Of a stretch of 64,000 nucleotides of DNA, positions 17,891 through 26,908 are shown one piece after another (position 1 is the stretch's first letter; each line of letters starts with the position of its first letter). The stretch comes from Mesorhizobium erdmanii USDA 3471. GTDB taxonomy: Bacteria; Pseudomonadota; Alphaproteobacteria; Rhizobiales; Rhizobiaceae. The position numbers were made by a program, and so were the translations under genes. The notes below the pieces were generated by a model. That model was not told where the DNA came from. It did no database searches and saw only the letters and a program-made list of their open reading frames with translations. The stretch lies in assembly GCF_000472705.1 (NCBI RefSeq), contig NZ_AXAE01000012.1, forward strand, positions 265,082 through 329,081, read 5' to 3'.

Positions 17891-18871
17891 GTGCGGGAAG
17901 GTGCGGTTACACTGAAAAAGAACGTCTTCTCCTCAGTCGATCTGCCGTCATATCTGGACGATCGCGCGCGGTTCGCGCTCTGGCAGGATATCCATGTCGC
18001 CGAGATCTGGTCGGTCGAATACGCCATCTCGGCCAACCGGTCCTTCGCCGCGGCCATCGAGGCCATGCCGGTCGGGCCGCTGGTGCTCGGGCAGATGGCC
18101 GGAACGATCCAGCATGCCAGCCGCAAGACTCGCAACATCGCCGACGATGGCCGTGACGGCTACCTCCTGTTGATCAACAATGGCGACACCAGGCTGAGCG
18201 GCGCCCAGGTCGGCCGCGACTACAGCGTGGGCAAGGGGGAGGCCGCACTGGTCTCGGCCTCCGAAGCGCTGGAAATGAGTGGCGGCGACAGCAATGTCTG
18301 GGCCAACATCGTCGTCCCGCGCGAGATACTGGAGAATGCTTTCGCCCATGCCGACGACCGGCTGGCGTTGACCGTGGCTGCCGACAATGAGGCGCTGGCC
18401 ATGCTCCGGCGCTATTGCAGCTTCCTGGAAGCAGGTCCGGTCCTGGTTTCACCTGAACTCATCACCCATGCCACCGAAACGATCGTCGACCTGATCGGCC
18501 TGGCGATCGGCGCCAAGGGCGATCCAGCCGAACTTGCGGGCATGCGCGGCCTGCGCGCGGCACGGCTGCAGGCCATACTGGACAAGATCCGCGACAACTT
18601 CGCCGATCCTGCCATCTCTGCCCAGCAAGTCGCCCAGCAGTTGCGGCTCTCCGTGCGTTATGTCCATGATCTGCTGCAGGAAAGCGGTGCCAGCTTCGCC
18701 GAACGCATTCTCGAACTGCGCCTGCAAAGGGCCCACCGGATGCTCAGCGACAGGCGCAACGACCGGATGCGGATCAGCGAGATCGCGCTGCTGAGCGGCT
18801 TCTCCGACGTTTCCTATTTCAACCGCTGCTTCCGTCGCCGCTTCGGCTCGACGCCGAGCGGCGCCAGATAG
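17891..18871 (+). CDS. AraC-family transcriptional regulator
   Basis: 326 aa. The C-terminal 100 residues are a double helix-turn-helix: ISAQQVAQQLRLSVRYVHDLL and ISEIALLSGFSDVSYFNRCFRRRFG, the diagnostic AraC/XylS signature. The N-terminal 200 residues form an AraC-binding-like sensory domain (feaR/OxyR-like length). The start is GTG 17891 with GGAAG just upstream; a later start is possible. It lies 190 bp before the outer-membrane protein gene on the same strand. Confidence 0.9.
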   Translation: MREGAVTLKKNVFSSVDLPSYLDDRARFALWQDIHVAEIWSVEYAISANRSFAAAIEAMPVGPLVLGQMAGTIQHASRKTRNIADDGRDGYLLLINNGDTRLSGAQVGRDYSVGKGEAALVSASEALEMSGGDSNVWANIVVPREILENAFAHADDRLALTVAADNEALAMLRRYCSFLEAGPVLVSPELITHATETIVDLIGLAIGAKGDPAELAGMRGLRAARLQAILDKIRDNFADPAISAQQVAQQLRLSVRYVHDLLQESGASFAERILELRLQRAHRMLSDRRNDRMRISEIALLSGFSDVSYFNRCFRRRFGSTPSGAR

Positions 18872-18898
18872 AGCATCCAAGGGTCTGCCTCGTCCGGT

Positions 18899-19010
18899 GT
18901 GCGCAACGGCCACACCAGACGGGAAAGCATCACGGCGCGCCCGGAGACAAGTCCGGTGCGGTCCAGCCCAAGACGCCGGGCAGCGAACAGTGCAACACCA
19001 CGACGTATCG
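18899..19010 (+). repeat. 5'-leader repeat upstream of first barrel gene
   Basis: About 110 bases resemble 19814-19915: AACGGCCACA near the left, then GCGGTCCAGCCCAAGACGC and GAACA(G/A)TGCAACACC. Each copy lies some 50-90 bp before an outer-membrane barrel gene. Confidence 0.6.
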
Positions 19011-19060
19011 CTGTGGACGCTCTCCGCGGCGGCGATCATGTCGGGGACCTCGGACAAGCA

Positions 19061-19780
19061 ATGAAAACGTTTCTTCTCGCCGCCGCCTTCCTGCTTGCAT
19101 CCGCCGGCATGGCTTCAGCCGCTGACGACGGCGCGACCTTGCCTGCCGCCGCCTACAACTGGTCCGGCGCCTATATAGGGGCACAGGCCGGATACGGATG
19201 GGGCGAAGCAAGGGTTGGCCAGACTTTCGCGCCTGACAGTTTTGACGGCTACGGCTGGGACTACGGCAGCCTGTCGGGCGGCTTCGGCGGCCTTTATGCC
19301 GGCTATATGAAGCAGTTGGACGGCGGCCTGGTCCTGGGCATCGAGGGCGACTACAACTTTGCAAATCGCAAGGATACGACCGTCTATCAGGCGCTGGGGG
19401 TCGATGATCCCGGCTTCGGCGGTGTGCTGGAACTGAACGCGATCGGATCCGCTCGGCTGAGGGCGGGCTACGCGATGGATCGGTGGCTTCCCTTCGTCAC
19501 CGCCGGCGTGGCGGTGACGCACTACAAGCACAGCACTGCCTTCCTTCCGAGCGAAGATGTCTATGCCGATGTCGAGGACACCATCGCGGGCTATGCGCTG
19601 GGCGCCGGCGCCGAATATGCCGTCACCGACAATTGGGTGGTCCGGGGCGAATATCGCTTTGCCGATTTCGGCCGCCATGTCTCCATACGCCACTCGACCT
19701 TCGATGGGCCCCCCATAAAGCCCGATGCGATCGAATTGCGGACGCATGATATCCGGCTCGGCATCGCCTACAAATTGTGA
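19061..19780 (+). CDS. Outer-membrane beta-barrel protein (Omp25/31-like)
   Basis: 239 aa. A 20-residue signal peptide (ends MASAADD) is followed by the opening strand YNWSGAYIGAQAGYGWG, the hallmark of the rhizobial/Brucella Omp25/31 porin-like family. Alternating amphipathic strands and the ending HDIRLGIAYKL (terminal aromatic/hydrophobic residue) fit an eight-stranded barrel. The AraC regulator gene is immediately upstream. Confidence 0.87.
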   Translation: MKTFLLAAAFLLASAGMASAADDGATLPAAAYNWSGAYIGAQAGYGWGEARVGQTFAPDSFDGYGWDYGSLSGGFGGLYAGYMKQLDGGLVLGIEGDYNFANRKDTTVYQALGVDDPGFGGVLELNAIGSARLRAGYAMDRWLPFVTAGVAVTHYKHSTAFLPSEDVYADVEDTIAGYALGAGAEYAVTDNWVVRGEYRFADFGRHVSIRHSTFDGPPIKPDAIELRTHDIRLGIAYKL

Positions 19781-19813
19781 CCGGGACTGTCCCGCCGGCC
19801 GGGGGGTCGACCG

Positions 19814-19915
19814 ATGCCGAACGGCCACAGCGGCGCGCCAAGCGCGGCAGCGCATTCCAGGACAATTCGCATGCGGTCCAGCCCAAGACGCGGGACGGCG
19901 AACAATGCAACACCC
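19814..19915 (+). repeat. 5'-leader repeat upstream of second barrel gene
   Basis: Second copy of the 18899-19010 repeat, diverged but with the same blocks in the same order. Both copies keep a short open frame whose products share NGH and RSSPRR segments, so a leader peptide or a shared regulatory RNA is possible. Confidence 0.6.
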
Positions 19916-20006
19916 AGGGTTGGGAAGGGCCGGCCGTGGCGGCGGGCCGGTTTAACCGTCATCTTCGACCGGACGTGGGATCCGGGATTCATCTTCGGGG
20001 GCTTCA

Positions 20007-20828
20007 ATGCATCGCTTTTCACTCGTCGTCGCGTCGCTGGCCGCCACGACCTCCGCTTTCGCCGCTGACGCCTTGCCGCCGCTCGCCGGCGGGGCGATGA
20101 CGACGCCGCATATTTCGGGTTACGGCGAACTGTATCTCGGCGGCCTCCGCTTTGTCGGCGACGACTACACGACCCGGGCCGGTGGCGGCGCCGCCCGCGT
20201 CAACATTGCCTTTGCCCAGCGCTGGAACCTGCAGGGCGACCTGACCTACAACCGCATATGGGGTCACTATGACCCCCTGGACGACACGCGCGGCGCGATC
20301 CATGGCTACTATCGCGATCCCGACACGTTCGCCGCCGGCCTTTTCGTCTCCTACGCATCGATTGGCCAAACCGGCGTGACCGTAAACAACTATGCAATCG
20401 GCCCGGAAGCCCAGCTCTATCTCGGCAATCTTACCCTTTACGGCCAGGCCAGCGTCGGCCAGCTCACCATCAACGACTTTCATGGCGACCAGTGGGGCGT
20501 GCGCGGCGTGGCGCGCTATTTCGTCCAGAAGAACCTTCGGCTCGATGCGGAGCTCGACTTCAACCAAACAGACTACAACGGCACCAGCGAGCACGTGGTC
20601 GGTGCCGCCGTCCAGGCGATGTACCGGTTCGACGAAACGCCATGGGCGGTGTTCGGACGCTACGAATTCGAACAGAGGAAGTTCGAAACGTCCACCGAAG
20701 GCATCAAGGCCAATAAGTTCGTCATCGGGCTGCGCGCCAGCTTCGGCAGCGAGACGCTGTTCGACGAAGACCGCAACGGCGCGACAATGGACACCCACGG
20801 GGCCGCTTCGGTGATCAACACGAAGTAA
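20007..20828 (+). CDS. Outer-membrane beta-barrel protein, unknown type
   Basis: 273 aa with a 20-residue signal peptide (SAFAADA). The mature part alternates hydrophobic and polar residues as in a barrel (SGYGELYLGGLRFVGDD, WNLQGDLTYNRIWG, LRLDAELDFNQTDYNG, NKFVIGLRASFGSE). Unlike the upstream barrel it lacks the Omp25/31 opening. The two may share regulation through the repeated leader. Confidence 0.8.
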   Translation: MHRFSLVVASLAATTSAFAADALPPLAGGAMTTPHISGYGELYLGGLRFVGDDYTTRAGGGAARVNIAFAQRWNLQGDLTYNRIWGHYDPLDDTRGAIHGYYRDPDTFAAGLFVSYASIGQTGVTVNNYAIGPEAQLYLGNLTLYGQASVGQLTINDFHGDQWGVRGVARYFVQKNLRLDAELDFNQTDYNGTSEHVVGAAVQAMYRFDETPWAVFGRYEFEQRKFETSTEGIKANKFVIGLRASFGSETLFDEDRNGATMDTHGAASVINTK

Positions 20829-20945
20829 GGGGCGAGCGCGGCGGACACAGTCCCGGAGCTTGATCTCTGTCGACGCCGTCCACAAGGACCGGCTAGCCGG
20901 AACGCGGCTTCAGGGGAGATCACCCTTCCAAGTGGCTTTTCATTT

Positions 20946-20965
20946 CTCGTATCCTCGTATACGAG
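20946..20965. promoter_or_regulatory. CTCGTATACGAG palindrome with an extra half-site
   Basis: The perfect 12-bp palindrome CTCGTATACGAG (20954-20965) is preceded directly by another CTCGTAT (20946-20952). It lies about 30 bp before the start of the C39-like/Ddl operon. GntR/FadR-type regulators use such sites. Confidence 0.6.
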
Positions 20966-20993
20966 ATTGGATTGAGCTGCCTCGAGGAGCCGA

Positions 20994-21611
20994 ATGAGTC
21001 CGTTGCCTGAAGCCGTGCCGTTTTTCAGCCAGTGGGAAACGCCCGACATGACGCTGGCGGTGCTCGCGGATGGCGCGGAGGCCGCGCTCAGGCGCGATCC
21101 GCTGTGGCGCGGCTCAGGCGCGGAAACGCTGGACGAATACGCGGTCTGGGCCGCCAACATCTGCGGCATGGCGTGCCTGAAAATGATCCTGGCGACGCGC
21201 GGCGAGATCGTGCCGACGATCGAACTGGCGAGGCGCTGCAGCGCATATGGCGGCTATGTCGTCAACGACGGGTCGATCAAGGGGCTGATCTACGCGCCTT
21301 TCGTCAGCTTCGTGCAGGCGGAATTCGGCCTGCAGGCGCAGGTGATGACCAATGTCGCGACGGCGGACATTCCGGCGATTCTTGGCCGGTCATCCTTCTT
21401 CATCGCTTCGGTCAGCAGTTCGATCCGCTGGCCCGAGCGCGAGCCGCCGTCGAAGGGTGGGCATCTGGTGCTGTTGACGGCGGCGTCCGATGACGGTTTT
21501 CGCTTTCACAACCCATCCGGCCATACCAGCGCCACACAGACAAACGCAGTGTTGGCGCCTGCCGATTTCGACCGCTTCTTTGCCAATCGCGGCATTGCCG
21601 TCACCATTTGA
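20994..21611 (+). CDS. Papain-like C39-family peptidase domain protein
   Basis: 205 aa, no signal peptide. A catalytic triad can be placed by pattern: Cys57 in NICGMACLKMIL, His in KGGHLVLLTAA (about residue 160), and the Asn of FHNPSG. This is the single-domain C39-like fold, not the ABC-transporter-fused form that cleaves double-glycine leaders. The ddl gene starts 18 bp downstream, so the two are almost certainly co-transcribed from the operator-bearing promoter. Peptide or peptidoglycan processing is an inference. Confidence 0.72.
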   Translation: MSPLPEAVPFFSQWETPDMTLAVLADGAEAALRRDPLWRGSGAETLDEYAVWAANICGMACLKMILATRGEIVPTIELARRCSAYGGYVVNDGSIKGLIYAPFVSFVQAEFGLQAQVMTNVATADIPAILGRSSFFIASVSSSIRWPEREPPSKGGHLVLLTAASDDGFRFHNPSGHTSATQTNAVLAPADFDRFFANRGIAVTI

Positions 21612-21629
21612 TTTTCTTGAGGGGTTTCA

Positions 21630-22709
21630 ATGACCGGGAAGACAAGAGTAGCCATCCTCTATGGCGGGCGCTCGGCCGAGCATGACGTGTCGCGCCTTTC
21701 GGCCGCCAATGTGCTGAAGGCGATCGACCGGACGCGCTACGAGGTGGTGCCGATCGCCATTTCCAGGGATGGCAGATGGCGGCTGCAAAAATCGTCCGGG
21801 GCTGGCGGCGACGGAGCAGGGGCTCCGGTATCCGAGGATGGCATCGAGGTTGCCCTGTTGCCTGGCGGCAAGGGAAGGCTGGTGGCCGCGCCGCATGACG
21901 GTGCGCACACTGACCTGCCGCCGGTCGATGTCGTCTTTCCCGTGCTGCACGGGCCGTTCGGCGAGGACGGTTCGGTGCAAGGCTATGCCGAAATTGCCGA
22001 TGTCGCCTATGTCGGCTGCGGCATCCTGGCTTCGGCAGCCGCCATGGACAAGGATGTCGCCAAGCGGCTGCTGCGCGAGGCCGGCCTTTCGGTCGCGCGC
22101 TCCGTCACCGTGCTTAGAGGCGATGTCGGTTCCTTCCAGGAGGTCGCCGGGGCGCTGGGGCTGCCTTTCTTCGCCAAGCCGGCGCGCCAGGGTTCGTCCT
22201 TCGGGGTGAGCAAGGTGAACGACAGGGATGGCTTCGACGAGGCCGTCGAAACGGCCTTGCGCTACGACAGCAAGGCGCTGATCGAGGAATTCGTCGACGG
22301 CCGCGAAATCGAGTGTTCAGTGCTGGAGCGGGCCGATGGTTCGCTGACGGTTTCGCTGCCCGGCGAGATCATCCCGGCAGGCAAGCATGGGTTCTACACC
22401 TATGAGGCCAAATATCTCGATGCCGACGGCGCGCTGGTCAAGGTGCCCGCCGATGTCCCGGCCGGTGTCGCCGACAGAGCGAAGGAGATGGCAGCGCGGG
22501 CTTTCCGGGCGCTCGGCTGCGAGGCCATGGCGCGCGTTGACTTCTTCCTGCGCGCCGACGGTTCGCTGCTGGTCAACGAGGTCAACACGCTGCCCGGCTT
22601 CACCGACATTTCCATGTACGCCAAGGCACTGGCGGCGATCGGCATCGGCTATGGCGAGGTGATCGACGCGCTGATCGAGCACGCGCTGGCCAGGCATGCG
22701 GCACGCTGA
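21630..22709 (+). CDS. ddl: D-alanine--D-alanine ligase (ATP-grasp)
   Basis: 359 aa, full-length Ddl. Motifs in order: AILYGGRSAEHDVS, FPVLHGPFGEDGSVQG, the YVG/SAAAMDK block expected of D-Ala-D-Ala rather than D-lactate enzymes, the ATP-grasp clamp FAKPARQGSSFGVSK, FYTYEAKYLD, and the metal site NEVNTLPGFTDISMYAK. It makes the peptidoglycan dipeptide in the cytoplasm. It lies outside the division/cell-wall cluster and is paired with a C39-like protein, so it is probably an accessory Ddl whose dipeptide product or acceptor may differ. Confidence 0.9.
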   Translation: MTGKTRVAILYGGRSAEHDVSRLSAANVLKAIDRTRYEVVPIAISRDGRWRLQKSSGAGGDGAGAPVSEDGIEVALLPGGKGRLVAAPHDGAHTDLPPVDVVFPVLHGPFGEDGSVQGYAEIADVAYVGCGILASAAAMDKDVAKRLLREAGLSVARSVTVLRGDVGSFQEVAGALGLPFFAKPARQGSSFGVSKVNDRDGFDEAVETALRYDSKALIEEFVDGREIECSVLERADGSLTVSLPGEIIPAGKHGFYTYEAKYLDADGALVKVPADVPAGVADRAKEMAARAFRALGCEAMARVDFFLRADGSLLVNEVNTLPGFTDISMYAKALAAIGIGYGEVIDALIEHALARHAAR

Positions 22710-22738
22710 GCGGGCTCCACGTCTCTCGCGCTCTGCTC

Positions 22739-22877
22739 CTGTTCGGGAACAGAGCATCCTGCAAAGACTTGACTTGAAATTTGCTCCCGTACGGTGTCTG
22801 GCCTGCAAATCCTGATCCCGATCGGGGGCAGTCCAGCTTGAATCTCGATCCCAAGCTTGCTATGTTCCCGTCCGGGA
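22739..22877. promoter_or_regulatory. Operator array TCCCGnnCGGGA before the HipB-like gene
   Basis: Three variants of TCCCGnnCGGGA lie at 22785-22794 (TCCCGTACGG), 22816-22828 (TCCCGATCGGGGG) and 22866-22877 (TCCCGTCCGGGA). A related palindrome, CTGTTCGGGAACAG, is at 22739-22752. Multiple spaced palindromes are typical of autorepressing HipB-type proteins. Confidence 0.65.
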
Positions 22878-22885
22878 TCAAGCCT

Positions 22886-23410
22886 ATGCCGAAGACGACC
22901 ACGCCTGTTCCGACCGCCGCGCCGCCGAGCGCGATCGAAATCGCCCGCCGCGTCGCAGGGTCCGTTCCTCGAATTGCCCATGTCACCGAACAGGGTGACT
23001 TGTTCGGGCCGCTGACACCGATTGCTCCGGCTCACGGCGTCTCAAACGAGCACAATGAGGACCTGGAAGACACGCTGACCCTGAATGATGCAAAGCCTGT
23101 CGCGGTATCGCCGCGGCGCCGGCTCCCTTCGGCCATGAGCGATGGCGGCGACACCGCAGGGCAATCCACCCCGCAGGTTTCCACAGGGCGCCAGCAGACG
23201 AGTACCATAACGTCATCGGCGGATATCGGCCGGCTGGTGCGCGAAGCCCGCAAACGAGGGAATTTCTCGCAACAAAAGTTCGCCGATCTCGCCGGGGTCG
23301 GCCGGCGTTTTCTATCTGAGCTGGAGAACGGCAAGCCGACACTCGAACTGGGCAAAGTGCTGAAGGTCGCCAACGCCGCCGGTATTGTGCTCTTCGCCAG
23401 GAAGCGCTGA
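22886..23410 (+). CDS. Orphan HipB-like XRE-family regulator
   Basis: About 174 aa. The last 65 residues are an XRE/Cro helix-turn-helix of the HipB type (REARKRGNFSQQKFADLAGVG, RFLSELENGK, TLELGKVLKVANAAGI). The N-terminal 110 residues are low-complexity and probably disordered. The frame is open from TTG 22781, but the third operator palindrome lies at 22866-22877, so ATG 22886 is the better start. No HipA kinase follows; the next gene is a transporter. It may be a solitary antitoxin or a repurposed repressor. Confidence 0.75.
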   Translation: MPKTTTPVPTAAPPSAIEIARRVAGSVPRIAHVTEQGDLFGPLTPIAPAHGVSNEHNEDLEDTLTLNDAKPVAVSPRRRLPSAMSDGGDTAGQSTPQVSTGRQQTSTITSSADIGRLVREARKRGNFSQQKFADLAGVGRRFLSELENGKPTLELGKVLKVANAAGIVLFARKR

Positions 23411-23539
23411 GTGGGTCCTGGCAATCGGGCCGCGCCCGTCCGCATGACACCGACCAAGTCCCGCGAGACATCCCATTGCCGCCAAAGTTGCGCGCCGGCT
23501 CAATATATCAGACGATGCTAATCGGCAGGGGAGGCATCA

Positions 23540-25516
23540 ATGGTGGCCAATCGTCGAAACGGCGCTGCGTCGACGCCTCAGGGGCTGGACGATATTCTTT
23601 CGCCCGCCGCGCCTCATCCGCGAACCGCCTTGCCCAATGTGGCGACCACCGTAACCACGGTGGCGGCGCTGTATTTCGGGCGCGAAGTGTTCCTGCCGAT
23701 CGCCATCGCGCTGCTTTTGACCTTCGCGCTGGCGCCGCTCGTCTCGGCGCTCAGACGGGTCGGCATTCCCCGGATCGCCGCCGTTATCGCCAGTGTGTTG
23801 GCCGCCTTTGCTGCTCTGGCCTTGTTCAGCTTCATCGTCGCGACCCAGGTCAGCGAACTGGCGCAGAACATTCCGGTCTACCAGACCAACATCCTGGCCA
23901 AGATCCGCTCGCTCAAGGAAACCGGCGTTGGCGGCGGGATCATTTCGAGATTGAGTCGCGTGGTCGAGCGCGTCGGCCAGGAGATCGACAGGCAGGACGC
24001 CACGTTGCCGGCCGCCACGCCGGACAAGCCGCCGCGCGAGCCGGTGCCGGTCGAGATCGTCTCGCGTGAAAAGCCGCTCGAGGTCCTGCAGAACATCGTC
24101 GGTCCGCTGATCAGCCCGCTCGGGTCGGCCGGCCTGATCATCGTCGTCGTCATCTTCATGCTGCTCGAACGGGAGGATCTGCGCGACCGCTTCATCCGGC
24201 TTGTCGGCTATGGCGACCTTCACCGCACCACCGAGGCGCTTCGCGACGCGGGAAAAAGGGTCGGCCTCTATCTGCTCATGCAATTGGTGGTCAACATCGT
24301 CTACGCCATACCGATCGCCATCGGGCTGTGGGTGCTCGGCATTCCCAATGCCCTGCTGTGGGGGATGCTGGCGCTGGCGCTGCGCTTCGTTCCCTATATC
24401 GGCCCGGCCATCGGCATGCTTCTGCCGCTGTTCCTGGCGCTGGCCGTGGCGCCCGGCTGGGCGCTCGTCGCGTGGACGGCCGCTTTGTTCGTGGTGATGG
24501 AGCTCATCACCGGCAACGTCGTCGAACCCTGGCTTTACGGGTCGCGAACCGGGCTGTCGCCGCTGGCGATCATCGTCGCGGCGATCTTCTGGACGTGGCT
24601 GTGGGGGCCGCTCGGGCTTGTGCTGTCGACGCCGCTCACCGTCTGCCTGGTGGTGCTGGGCAGGCACGTGCCGCAGTTCGAGTTCCTCGACGTGCTGTTC
24701 GGCAATGAGCCGGTGCTGGAACCTCACGCACGTCTCTACCAGCGGCTCCTGGCCGGCGACCCGGACGAAGCCACCGATCATGCCGAGGAGATGCTCGAGG
24801 AAAAATATCTGGTCGACTTCTACGACAAGGTGGCCATTCCGGCGCTTCTTTTGGGCGAGCGGGACCGCATGCGCGGCGTCATGGGCGATATGCAGAGACG
24901 GCAAGTGGCGGCCAGCGCGCTGACGCTGGTGGCCAATCTCGATGAGGATGCGAAGGAGGAAGCGGTCGAGGAGGATGCGCCTGAAGTGAGCGGGGAGGCG
25001 GACGAGAACGGCGAGGCCGGCGACGAGGAGGCGGCCGATCTGCCCGACGGCACCGGCCTGTCGGTGCTGTGCGCTGGCGGGCGAGGGGAACTCGACGACG
25101 CCGCCGCCGCGATGCTGGCGCAGGTGCTGGAAGTCCAGGGCGCGGCCGCGTCCACGGCTGGCTTTGCCGAGATGGAGCCGTCGAGCATCCGCCGCCTCGA
25201 CCTCGGGGCGATCGACACCGTGGTGGTCGGCTTCCTCAACCGGGATTCAGTCAAGCACGCCCGCTTCCTGGTTCGCCGGCTGAAGCGCGCGAAAGCGGGG
25301 CTGCGGGTGGGCATCGTATTCTGGTCCGAAGCCGGCAACGACGACAGCCAAGCGGCCGCCAGCCTCGCCCATGACATCAACGCGGATTTCGTGGCGCATG
25401 GCATGGTCGATGCGGTGACGGGCGCGCTGTCGAAGGAGCAGGCGGTGGCGCTGAAGCTGGTCGCCAAGCGGCGCCGGCCACGGCTGGGGGCGAAGAAGGT
25501 GGCGGCGGCGGGGTAG
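23540..25516 (+). CDS. AI-2E-family transporter with C-terminal cytoplasmic domain
   Basis: 658 aa. The first 400 residues are the PF01594 permease: paired N-terminal helices, a soluble loop (about 110-190), then a run of helices including VVNIVYAIPIAIGLWVLG, GPAIGMLLPLFLALAVAP and ITGNVVEPWLYGS, the signature of the family. After an acidic linker (about 470-500) there is an extra alpha/beta domain with VVVGFLNRD and LRVGIVFWSE, resembling a receiver-like or small-molecule-binding fold. Substrate is unknown; the family name does not prove AI-2 export. GGGGAGG precedes ATG 23540. Confidence 0.85.
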   Translation: MVANRRNGAASTPQGLDDILSPAAPHPRTALPNVATTVTTVAALYFGREVFLPIAIALLLTFALAPLVSALRRVGIPRIAAVIASVLAAFAALALFSFIVATQVSELAQNIPVYQTNILAKIRSLKETGVGGGIISRLSRVVERVGQEIDRQDATLPAATPDKPPREPVPVEIVSREKPLEVLQNIVGPLISPLGSAGLIIVVVIFMLLEREDLRDRFIRLVGYGDLHRTTEALRDAGKRVGLYLLMQLVVNIVYAIPIAIGLWVLGIPNALLWGMLALALRFVPYIGPAIGMLLPLFLALAVAPGWALVAWTAALFVVMELITGNVVEPWLYGSRTGLSPLAIIVAAIFWTWLWGPLGLVLSTPLTVCLVVLGRHVPQFEFLDVLFGNEPVLEPHARLYQRLLAGDPDEATDHAEEMLEEKYLVDFYDKVAIPALLLGERDRMRGVMGDMQRRQVAASALTLVANLDEDAKEEAVEEDAPEVSGEADENGEAGDEEAADLPDGTGLSVLCAGGRGELDDAAAAMLAQVLEVQGAAASTAGFAEMEPSSIRRLDLGAIDTVVVGFLNRDSVKHARFLVRRLKRAKAGLRVGIVFWSEAGNDDSQAAASLAHDINADFVAHGMVDAVTGALSKEQAVALKLVAKRRRPRLGAKKVAAAG

Positions 25517-25587
25517 GGAGCAAGCTCGTTCACTTTGGAGCGACAACGTTCGACCGGATAGGGGCGATCGTTCGCAGTTGTCCTGCA

Positions 25588-26685
25588 ATGCAGACGGAAC
25601 ATCGGAAGTTCTGGAGCATTGCTACTGGACGTCACTGGAACCGCCAACTCGTTTCCAACTTGCGGCTTAAAATGCGACTCTCATTGAAGGAGCTATGGGA
25701 CCTCGTCCGAGAAGCCGTGATCGGCTTTGTCGACGATGACGCCCTTAGTCACGGCGCCGCGATGGCCTTCTACGCCGCCACGTCGCTGGCGCCGGTCCTG
25801 CTGATCGTCGTCGCAATCGCTGGTCTGGCGTTCGGTCACGAGGCCGCGCAACTGGCGCTGTCCGCCCAGATTTCGGGTCTAATGGGAGCGGAAAGCGCCG
25901 GTCTTCTGCAAACCGCGCTGGAAGGGGCATCCGCCAAGTCATCCGGAACCGTGGCGGCGATCGTCGGCATGGCTACCCTGTTCGTGACCGCCTCCGGCGT
26001 GTTTGGTGAAATGCAGCAGTCGCTCAACCGAATATGGAAGGTTGAACCGAAGGGAAGCTCGCTGTCGCGCCTCTTGCGCGCCCGGGCAGCAAGCCTCGGA
26101 CTCGTGGCCGCACTCGGTTTCATGCTGCTCGTATCCCTGGCGGCAAGCGCGGCGATCTCCGGACTCAGCCAGTTCATCAACGCTCAGTTGCCGTTCGGCA
26201 CGTTCGTGCTGAGCATAGTCAACACCGCCGTGTCGTTTGTCCTGATCTCCGCGATGTTTGCCGCCATCTACAAAGTCTTGCCGGATAGAACGCTTGAATG
26301 GCGGGATGTCGCTATCGGTGCCGCAGTGACCGCTGCCCTGTTCACGATCGGAAAGTCGCTGATCGGCTGGTATCTCGGCACAAGCGCGGTCGCCTCCTCG
26401 TATGGCGCCGCCGGCGGGCTCCTGGTGATCCTGCTGTGGGTATATTACTCGTGCGAGATTTTTCTGCTCGGAGCCGAGTTCACTCGCGCATTTTCGATTC
26501 GACATGGCAGCAGGTCCGATCTGGGTCGCTTGGTCCCTGACGCCCCAGAAGATGCTGTCACCGAAGACCAGCTGGCATCTCGCACAACACGAAAGAAGGG
26601 TGCCGGTGGTGTTTTGGCGGTTGTCGCGACGGCGTGCGCAAGCGCGACGATTACGGCCTTTCTGCTGGGACCTCGCCGACCTTGA
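25588..26685 (+). CDS. YihY/BrkB-family inner-membrane protein
   Basis: About 365 aa, or 337 from ATG 25672 where the conserved core starts (LWDLVREAVIGFVDDDALSHGAAMAFYAA). Six transmembrane helices follow the family pattern, with GVFGEMQQSLNRIWKV between helices 2 and 3 and YGAAGGLLVILLWVYYSCEIFLLGAEFTR near the end. The family was once called ribonuclease BN but is a membrane protein of unknown transport function. Neither start has a good ribosome binding site. Confidence 0.85.
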   Translation: MQTEHRKFWSIATGRHWNRQLVSNLRLKMRLSLKELWDLVREAVIGFVDDDALSHGAAMAFYAATSLAPVLLIVVAIAGLAFGHEAAQLALSAQISGLMGAESAGLLQTALEGASAKSSGTVAAIVGMATLFVTASGVFGEMQQSLNRIWKVEPKGSSLSRLLRARAASLGLVAALGFMLLVSLAASAAISGLSQFINAQLPFGTFVLSIVNTAVSFVLISAMFAAIYKVLPDRTLEWRDVAIGAAVTAALFTIGKSLIGWYLGTSAVASSYGAAGGLLVILLWVYYSCEIFLLGAEFTRAFSIRHGSRSDLGRLVPDAPEDAVTEDQLASRTTRKKGAGGVLAVVATACASATITAFLLGPRRP

Positions 26686-26851
26686 CCTTATGAGGAGCCG
26701 GCAAAGCCAGGCGAATTGAAGTGAGTTGGCTGGGAGGCATGCTGCGTTCGGTCCCATTTTCCTAAGAGCCAATCGCCATGGCTGACCGGCCGTTGCCGCA
26801 CACTCCAAAAACCCGATTGCAATATCAAATCAGTCGATTTACCTTGAAACT

Positions 26852-26868
26852 GATTGCATAATGCAATC
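26852..26868. promoter_or_regulatory. 17-bp palindrome before the DHFR-like gene
   Basis: GATTGCAT and ATGCAATC flank a single A, 41 bp upstream of the start codon. A further CCGATTGCA half-site lies some 40 bp to the left. Probably an operator for the following gene. Confidence 0.5.
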
Positions 26869-26908
26869 GGATTTCGCTTGGATACGGCTCAAGGGAAGAG
26901 GAATCAGT

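Noticed and set aside
17647..18138. 163-codon minus-strand frame before the AraC gene
   Set aside because: Overlaps the AraC N-terminus antisense and has no coding pattern or ribosome binding site.
23537..24904. 455-codon minus-strand frame
   Set aside because: Antisense shadow of the AI-2E-type transporter; Gln/Arg/His-rich, typical of mirrored codons.
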